Origin: Acidobacteriota bacterium
GTDB taxonomy: Bacteria > Acidobacteriota > Terriglobia > Acidiferrales > 2-02-FULL-67-57
Length of the DNA: 9,376 nt
Assembly: GCA_016189965.1 (NCBI GenBank)
Contig: JACPRL010000152.1
Span: 1-9,376 of the forward strand
Direction: 5' to 3'
The position numbers were made by a program, and so were the translations under genes. This document shows positions 5,529 through 9,376 of the stretch, in pieces. How positions within the stretch are numbered: the first letter of the stretch is position 1; the number at the start of each line of letters is the position of its first letter. The notes under the pieces were generated by a model. It was not told the DNA's origin, did no database searches, and was given only the letters and a program-made list of their open reading frames with translations.

Positions 5529-6989
5529 TCACTCTCCGCGTGCTTCCCCTAGGGACAAACGGTCCAGGGCCAGCGCTGTTCCCGCCAGCAGCCACAGCAG
5601 CATTGCCACCTCGGAATCGCCGAAGTTGTAATGCACCAGGCTGCTGGCGAGAAAGCCCGTGGCGGCGCCGAAGAGGCCTAGGACCAAGCCGTGGGCGCGC
5701 CAGTCATCCGCCGCTGGTTGCTTCACGCGGCGCACGAGCAGGCGGACGTAGACGACGATGAGCAGCAGCCACGCTACCAGCCCCACGAGCCCGCGCTCGA
5801 CGCCGAGCTGGATGGGCGTGGAGTGGAAGTGGCTGTGCAGCCGCATCTCCTCGTAGGCCCGCAGTCCCAGCTCCCGCCAGCGCAGCAGGATCGTGTCCAT
5901 CCCCACGCCGAGCAGGGGATGCTCCCGGATGAGCCGCAGCCCGTCGGCCCACATCAGTTCCCGATACTGAATGCTCTTGTCAGCCCGGTTGTAGAAGCCG
6001 ACGCCGCGCCACTCGACCAACAAGGTGTTGAGTCCCAGTGCCACCAGGGGCGCAGCCACCAGCAGCGCGAGACGCGCCCGCCGGCCCACCTTCACCGAAA
6101 TCATGGCCAGTGCGGCCAGCGCCAGTGCCGCCCAGGAAGCGCGGGTAAAGGTGGCGGCCAGCGCGGCGACCAGCAGCAAGGCCAGCGCCAGAAGCAGTGC
6201 TGCCGCCGGAGCCCGCTTGCGTGGATAAGCCAGCCAGAGCCCCAGCGCCAGCGCGGCCAGTTGCAGCATCACTTCGGCGTAGGTCACGAAATGGCTGTAG
6301 GTGCCGCGGGCGCGGATGCCGCGGCCGGTTTTTACGCGGTAGCCCCAGGTGTCGGGTGAGGAGCCAGCACCGAGGTCATCCGCGGGGACGGTGAACTGGT
6401 AGAGCTTGACGCCGGTGCGCAGGGCCTGGCAGGTGAGCGGCTTTTCGGGGTCATGTTCGGCCAGGAGCCGGTCAAAGTGGGCCGGGCCTTCGATCGGCTT
6501 TCCATCGCAGGCGAGGATGACGTCGCGCGGTTTGACGCCGGCGCGCTCGAAGGGGCTCCCGGGCGCCACGGCGACGATGTCCACGCCGCGGCCGACAATC
6601 TTTTCCCAGACCACGAGTCCGGCACTCAGCGCCGCGGAAGCAAGCAGCACGGCTACGAGCTGCCAGACCTGTCGCCTGGTTCGCAGAATTCCCGCCGTGA
6701 CCGGGGCGATCAGGATGAGGACGGTGCCGGCGAGCTTCGCCAGGCTGATCCGCGGTTCTAGGGAGAACAGCGCCGCGAGTATGCTGGCCGCGACGAACAG
6801 CAAAATGGGGAGGTCGAGGGGCGTGCGCTCCGGCCGCCGGCGGCCCGCCACGAGCCCGATGACCCATACGAGCGCCGCCAGTGTGGCGGTTATCTGCGCG
6901 ACGGAGATGGAATGGGGCAGGGCGGCGGCGAAAGCGAGCAGGAAGGCGTGGGCGAGGCGGTTCGAGCGGTCGCTGGGCGTCGTTGACAA
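5529..6989 (-). CDS. O-antigen ligase/polymerase-like membrane protein with an inserted PDZ domain
   Basis: This 486-residue protein has about twelve membrane helices and the late landmarks of the Wzy_C/O-antigen ligase family: FTRASWAAL (281-289), GLRLIREHPLLGVGMD (350-365), then HFHSTPIQLGVERGLVGLVAW (387-407), which parallels the HxHN...ERGLxGL motif of ligases. Such enzymes join or polymerise lipid-linked glycans on the periplasmic face. Between helices 5 and 6, residues about 134-205 form a PDZ-type domain (VAVAPGSPFERAGVKPRDVI, then LACDGKPIEGP). Positive clusters (GRRRPER, RTRRQ, YPRKRAP, GRRAR, VRRVK) put this loop and the histidine loop outside. The start is TTG (6987-6989), backed by a strong AGGAGG (complement of 6999-7004). 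No other glycan genes are nearby, so the acceptor is unknown. A polymerase or a protein O-glycosylation ligase is possible. Confidence 0.88.
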   Translation of the reverse strand: MSTTPSDRSNRLAHAFLLAFAAALPHSISVAQITATLAALVWVIGLVAGRRRPERTPLDLPILLFVAASILAALFSLEPRISLAKLAGTVLILIAPVTAGILRTRRQVWQLVAVLLASAALSAGLVVWEKIVGRGVDIVAVAPGSPFERAGVKPRDVILACDGKPIEGPAHFDRLLAEHDPEKPLTCQALRTGVKLYQFTVPADDLGAGSSPDTWGYRVKTGRGIRARGTYSHFVTYAEVMLQLAALALGLWLAYPRKRAPAAALLLALALLLVAALAATFTRASWAALALAALAMISVKVGRRARLALLVAAPLVALGLNTLLVEWRGVGFYNRADKSIQYRELMWADGLRLIREHPLLGVGMDTILLRWRELGLRAYEEMRLHSHFHSTPIQLGVERGLVGLVAWLLLIVVYVRLLVRRVKQPAADDWRAHGLVLGLFGAATGFLASSLVHYNFGDSEVAMLLWLLAGTALALDRLSLGEARGE

Positions 6990-7011
6990 AAAAGCGCTCC
7001 TCCTGTAAATT
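6983..7011 (+). promoter_or_regulatory. promoter of the rplM-rpsI-rpsB-tsf operon
   Basis: A perfect TTGACA (6983-6988) and TAAATT (7006-7011, four of six matches) are separated by exactly 17 bases. The predicted transcript start is near 7018, leaving a leader of about 35 bases before the rplM ATG. The -35 box overlaps the TTG start codon of the divergent gene, so the two genes share their control region. This is the best housekeeping-type promoter in the window, as expected for ribosomal genes. Confidence 0.75.
6999..7004 (-). promoter_or_regulatory. Shine-Dalgarno site deciding a TTG start
   Basis: On the minus strand AGGAGG lies nine bases before TTG at 6989-6987 and fixes that codon as the start of the O-antigen-ligase-like gene. 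The site sits in the spacer of the divergent rplM promoter. Confidence 0.7.
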
Positions 7012-7016
7012 TGATT

Positions 7017-7043
7017 GTTTGCGGCTGCGATCGCAAACTTTTT
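7017..7043 (+). promoter_or_regulatory. leader hairpin with T-run in the rplM 5' untranslated region
   Basis: GTTTGCG (7017-7023) and CGCAAAC (7032-7038) pair perfectly around an eight-base loop, and TTTTT follows (7039-7043). This looks like a small intrinsic terminator, yet it begins right at the predicted transcript start and ends eight bases before the ATG. No other plus-strand gene ends nearby, so it is best read as a leader element: an attenuator, a site for autoregulation by a ribosomal protein, or a 5' stabilising hairpin. L13 leader elements are known in other bacteria; similarity to them was not tested. Confidence 0.55.
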
Positions 7044-7051
7044 GTGTATCT

Positions 7052-7498
7052 ATGCGAACCTATTATCCCACAGGGCGAGAGGCCGGCGAGTTGAGAGAGG
7101 AAAAGTGGCACCTGGTGGATGCCCGCGAGCAGGTGCTGGGACGGTTGGCGACGCGTGTGGCCCGTTTGCTCATGGGCAAGCACAAGGTGCGCTTCACCCC
7201 CGGGGTCGAAGTCGGGGACCACGTGGTGGTGATTAACGCCCGCCGCGTGCGCCTGACCGGGAAGAAGCTCGAGCAGAAGGTCTATCGCTGGCATTCCGGC
7301 TACCCGGGTGGCCTGAAGGAAGTGAAGGCGCGCCACCGGTTTTCGAGCAAGCCGGAAGAGATGGTGCGCGACGCCATCCTGGGGATGCTGCCCAAGAACA
7401 AGCTGCTGCGCCGCCGCGCCAAAAAGCTGCGCGTCTATTCGGACGACAAGCACCCGCACGCGGCGCAGAAGCCCGAGCCAGTTCAGTGGACGAATTAG
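7052..7498 (+). CDS. rplM: 50S ribosomal protein L13
   Basis: The product has 148 residues, normal for bacterial L13, an early-assembling protein of the large ribosomal subunit that binds 23S rRNA. Conserved parts are KWHLVDAREQVLGRLATRVARLLMG (18-42, given here in outline), VVVINARRVRLTGKK (58-72), Y-RHSGYPGG-type text at 78-87 (YRWHSGYPGG), and the signature region AILGMLPKNKLLRRRAKKLRVY (108-129) followed by HPHAAQKP (134-141). The frame stays open upstream to 6881, but the promoter at 6983-7011 and the usual family N-terminus fix the ATG at 7052. There is no Shine-Dalgarno sequence before it; the leader is U-rich and carries a hairpin. Its TAG stop overlaps the ribosome site of rpsI, so the two are likely coupled in translation. 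Confidence 0.97.
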   Translation: MRTYYPTGREAGELREEKWHLVDAREQVLGRLATRVARLLMGKHKVRFTPGVEVGDHVVVINARRVRLTGKKLEQKVYRWHSGYPGGLKEVKARHRFSSKPEEMVRDAILGMLPKNKLLRRRAKKLRVYSDDKHPHAAQKPEPVQWTN

Positions 7499-7502
7499 GA
7501 GG
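7497..7502 (+). promoter_or_regulatory. Shine-Dalgarno site of rpsI, overlapping the rplM stop
   Basis: AGGAGG begins inside the TAG stop codon of rplM and lies four bases before GTG at 7507. It makes 7507 a better start than the in-frame GTG at 7486, which has no ribosome site. Confidence 0.6.
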
Positions 7503-7506
7503 CAAG

Positions 7507-8049
7507 GTGGAGGAGTTGGAAAAACAGGAGCAGCCGGAGCCGGAAGCCGCGGCGCCGGAGGTGGAATCGCCCGCGCCGGAAGCAGCGGCGGAACCAACGC
7601 CGGAAGCCGCCGGGGAAGCCGGGCCGGCATTGGAAGCGGAGGCGGCGCCGTCGGGCAACGGCCGCCGGGTCTTTTACGGCACGGGCCGGCGGAAGACGTC
7701 CGTCGCCCGCGTCTATCTGCGGTCGGGCAGCGGGCAGTTGCGGGTGAATGGGCAGCCGCTCAATGCCTTCTTCACCACGCCCGCCTGGCGCCGGCAGGCG
7801 CGCGAGCCGCTGATTTTTGCCGGGGTGGCCGAGCAATACGACGCGGAGATCACAGTGAAGGGCGGCGGCAATGGCGGCCAGGCCGGAGCGGTGCGGCTGG
7901 GGATTGCGCGAGCCCTGGCGGCGGCGAACCCGGAGCTCAGAACCAAGCTCCGCCGCACAGGTTTTCTCACCCGCGACCCGCGGATGAAGGAACGCAAGAA
8001 ATACGGCCAGAAGGGCGCGCGACGCCGCTTCCAGTGGACGAAGCGCTGA
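7507..8049 (+). CDS. rpsI: 30S ribosomal protein S9 with an acidic N-terminal extension
   Basis: Residues about 53-180 are a normal S9: RRVFYGTGRRKTSVARVYL (53-71), the KGGGNGGQAGAVRLGIARAL core (118-137), RRTGFLTRDPRMKERKKYG (149-167), and a basic tail ending TKR, which in ribosomes reaches toward the P-site tRNA. S9 is usually about 130 residues. Here some 50 extra N-terminal residues are rich in Glu, Ala and Pro, with 14 Glu and one Lys in the first 50, built from PEAA-type repeats. Such a tail is probably disordered and may lie on the ribosome surface. The GTG at 7507 follows AGGAGG by four bases; GTG at 7486 would overlap rplM and TTG at 7516 is also possible. A start at the conserved core would require a codon that I do not see with a ribosome site. 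Confidence 0.95.
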   Translation: MEELEKQEQPEPEAAAPEVESPAPEAAAEPTPEAAGEAGPALEAEAAPSGNGRRVFYGTGRRKTSVARVYLRSGSGQLRVNGQPLNAFFTTPAWRRQAREPLIFAGVAEQYDAEITVKGGGNGGQAGAVRLGIARALAAANPELRTKLRRTGFLTRDPRMKERKKYGQKGARRRFQWTKR

Positions 8050-8056
8050 GGCCGGC

Positions 8057-8062
8057 GAGGAG
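8057..8062 (+). promoter_or_regulatory. Shine-Dalgarno site deciding the TTG start of rpsB
   Basis: GAGGAG lies six bases before TTG at 8069 and 21 before the first ATG at 8084. The spacing favours TTG, and the resulting N-terminus MATVTMKELLEAGVHFGHQ is the usual one for S2. Confidence 0.65.
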
Positions 8063-8068
8063 AGTGCG

Positions 8069-9010
8069 TTGGCTACCGTAACCATGAAGGAACTGCTGGA
8101 GGCGGGGGTTCACTTCGGCCACCAGACGCGCCGCTGGAACCCGAAGATGAAGGAGTACATCTTCGGCGAGCGCAACGGCATTTACATCGTCGACCTCCAG
8201 AAGACGCTCAAGATGTTCAAGGAGGCGGCGCAGTACGTGGCCGACCTGGCGGCGCAAGGGAAGTCGCTCCTCTTCGTCGGCACCAAGCGGCAGGCGCAGG
8301 AAGCCATCGCCGAGGAAGCGCAGCGCTGCGGGATGTTTTACGTCAACCACCGCTGGCTGGGCGGCACGCTCACCAACTGGGCCACCATCCAGAAATCCAT
8401 CAAGCGCTACAAAGAGCTCGAGGCCATGGAAGAGGACGGCCGCATGGCGCAGATTCCCAAGAAGGAAGCTATCCGCCTGCGCCGCGAGCTGCGCCACTAC
8501 CGCGACAACCTGGTCGGCATCAAGGACATGCCCGGCCTCCCCGACTCTCTCTTCGTCATTGACTCCGATAAGGAAGCCATCGCCGTGCAGGAAGCCCGCA
8601 AGCTGGCCATCCCCGTGGTGGCCGTCGTGGATACCAACTGCGACCCCGACCAGGTGGACCACATCATCCCCGGGAACGACGACGCCCTGCGCGCCATCCG
8701 GCTCTTCACCTCCAAGGTCGCCGACGCCGTGCTCGAGGGCCGCCAGATTTTCGAGCAGTCGCAACTGGAGGCCGCCAAGGCCATCGAAGCCGCCGAGGCC
8801 GCTGCTCCGGCCGACGCCGCGGGCGAATACGCCGGGACGCCGGAAGAGCTGGAAGAGGTCGCCGAAGTTTACGACCCCGACGAGCTCCTGCCGCCGCACC
8901 TGCGCCCGCGCGCCGTCCCGCAGGTGGACGAATACGGCGAGCCGCTGGAGCCCGCGGCCGAGGAGCCGGCCGAAACCCGCTCCGAGGACTCGGCGGGCAG
9001 CGGCACCTGA
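8069..9010 (+). CDS. rpsB: 30S ribosomal protein S2 with an acidic C-terminal tail
   Basis: S2 binds the small subunit late in assembly, near S1. The core (1-230) is typical: MKELLEAGVHFGHQTRRWNP (6-25), IFGERNGIYIVDLQKT (31-46), LLFVGTKRQAQEAI (67-80), NHRWLGGTLTNW (93-104), DMPGLPDSLFVID (153-165), VDTNCDPDQVDHIIPGNDDA (187-206) and AVLEGRQ (220-226). About 83 further residues form an Ala/Glu/Pro-rich tail with 22 acidic and about four basic residues, probably disordered. The gene starts 19 bases after rpsI with TTG and a good GAGGAG. It lies in the operon before tsf, an order found in most bacteria. A terminator-like hairpin begins at the base right after its stop. Confidence 0.97.
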   Translation: MATVTMKELLEAGVHFGHQTRRWNPKMKEYIFGERNGIYIVDLQKTLKMFKEAAQYVADLAAQGKSLLFVGTKRQAQEAIAEEAQRCGMFYVNHRWLGGTLTNWATIQKSIKRYKELEAMEEDGRMAQIPKKEAIRLRRELRHYRDNLVGIKDMPGLPDSLFVIDSDKEAIAVQEARKLAIPVVAVVDTNCDPDQVDHIIPGNDDALRAIRLFTSKVADAVLEGRQIFEQSQLEAAKAIEAAEAAAPADAAGEYAGTPEELEEVAEVYDPDELLPPHLRPRAVPQVDEYGEPLEPAAEEPAETRSEDSAGSGT

Positions 9011-9032
9011 TGTCCGACCCGGACAGATTTTT
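9011..9032 (+). terminator. terminator-like hairpin between rpsB and tsf
   Basis: TGTCCG (9011-9016) and CGGACA (9020-9025) form a six-base stem with an ACC loop, followed by GATTTTT. It begins at the base after the rpsB stop. With only six pairs and five T residues it is likely a partial terminator or an RNA-processing or stability element that tunes tsf relative to rpsB. Translating ribosomes ending at rpsB could affect its folding. Confidence 0.5.
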
Positions 9033-9049
9033 CGCCGCACGCGCCGCCA

Positions 9050-9063
9050 GCCGGCGCGCCGGC
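9050..9063. repeat. 14-base perfect palindrome upstream of tsf
   Basis: GCCGGCGCGCCGGC reads the same on both strands and could fold as a five-base stem with a CGCG loop in the rpsB-tsf spacer mRNA. It is 38 bases before the tsf start. In such GC-rich DNA chance is a fair explanation. Confidence 0.35.
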
Positions 9064-9101
9064 CCCTTCAACATCTCATCCGCAGAGGGAGTCGTCGTCC
9101 T

Positions 9102-9376
9102 GTGAGTCCGGAAAGCAATTCTTCGACAGAGACCAACACCGGCATTTCTGCGCAGGCGGTCAAGCAGCTCCGCGAGCAGACGGGCGCGGGCTGGATGGAC
9201 TGCAAGGCGGCGCTGGCCGCCACCGGCGGCAACCTCGAGCAGGCGGTGGCCTGGCTGCGCAAGAAGGGCATGGCCTCGGCGCAGCGCAAGGCCGGGCGCG
9301 CCACCAGCGAAGGCGTGGTGGCGAGCTACATCCACGCCGGCAACAAGATCGGCGTGCTGGTGGAAGTGAACTGCGA
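9102..9376 (+). CDS. tsf: translation elongation factor Ts, N-terminal part
   Basis: EF-Ts recharges EF-Tu by exchanging GDP for GTP. The first 91 codons are present and the gene runs off the right edge. After a Ser/Thr-rich start of about 14 residues comes the UBA-like domain with the family signature TGAGWMDCKAALAATGGN (27-44), then QAVAWLRKKGMASAQRKAGR (47-66) and EGVVASYIHAGNKIGVLVEVNC (70-91), the start of the core domain. The position after TGAG is Trp31, where Met is more common. The start is GTG at 9102, with AGAGGGAG (9084-9091) ten bases before it. The gap of 91 bases after rpsB is long for this tight operon and holds a terminator-like hairpin. Confidence 0.95.
   Translation, partial: MSPESNSSTETNTGISAQAVKQLREQTGAGWMDCKAALAATGGNLEQAVAWLRKKGMASAQRKAGRATSEGVVASYIHAGNKIGVLVEVNC

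Noticed and set aside
6881..7051. A 57-residue N-terminal extension of L13
   Set aside because: It lies over the divergent gene, the promoter and the leader hairpin; L13 families normally start at the chosen ATG.
7495..8085. A 196-codon minus-strand open frame opposite rpsI
   Set aside because: The Arg/Leu-rich translation is the complement of the S9 gene and has no independent support.
7967..9040. A 357-codon minus-strand open frame opposite rpsB
   Set aside because: It lies wholly across rpsB, a highly conserved ribosomal gene; long antisense frames are expected at this GC content.

Overview
The window looks like ordinary chromosomal DNA from a high-GC, free-living Gram-negative-type bacterium. 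The phylum Acidobacteriota is my best guess. That guess is an inference from the contiguous order rplM-rpsI-rpsB-tsf, the high GC content, the RAYT-type transposase with short GGCT(A/G)AAGCC palindromes, and the style of the envelope proteins; no phylogenetic marker was compared by computation. There is no rRNA, tRNA, CRISPR array, phage module or plasmid function. Coding density is high and no gap between genes exceeds about 180 bases.

Layout. Positions 1-343 (minus) hold the N-terminal part of a REP-associated tyrosine transposase, cut by the window edge, with two short REP-like palindromes just upstream (355-409). A carbon-nitrogen hydrolase resembling beta-ureidopropionase (461-1366, minus) is divergent from a YihY/BrkB-family membrane protein (1524-2399, plus). 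A secreted or envelope glycine-zipper protein (2429-3118, minus) is divergent from an unrecognised 276-residue cytoplasmic protein (3298-4128, plus). A membrane-anchored HD-GYP protein (4151-5107, minus), likely a cyclic-di-GMP phosphodiesterase, is divergent from a 79-residue conserved-looking small protein (5258-5497, plus). An O-antigen-ligase/polymerase-like membrane protein (5529-6989, minus) carries a PDZ domain inserted in a predicted periplasmic loop. It is divergent from the translation operon rplM-rpsI-rpsB-tsf (7052 to the right edge, plus), which continues past the window.

How the parts relate. The first two thirds alternate strand gene by gene, so most genes there are probably single transcription units fired from short divergent promoter regions. 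The only clear operon is the ribosomal one. It has a very good promoter (TTGACA, 17 bases, TAAATT), a hairpin followed by five T residues at the very start of the predicted transcript, tightly coupled genes, and a terminator-like hairpin between rpsB and tsf. Those features suggest leader and intercistronic control of ribosomal protein output.

What stands out. The clearest oddity is the PDZ domain inside the O-antigen-ligase-like protein; a 12-helix topology drawn from the positive-inside rule places it in the periplasm. Other points are the hairpin leader of rplM, the acidic low-complexity extensions on S9 (N-terminal) and S2 (C-terminal), candidate leaderless starts at 3298 and 5258, a variant GYP motif in the HD-GYP protein, and an unassigned four-cysteine protein. 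I found no evidence for a new multi-gene defence or metabolic system.
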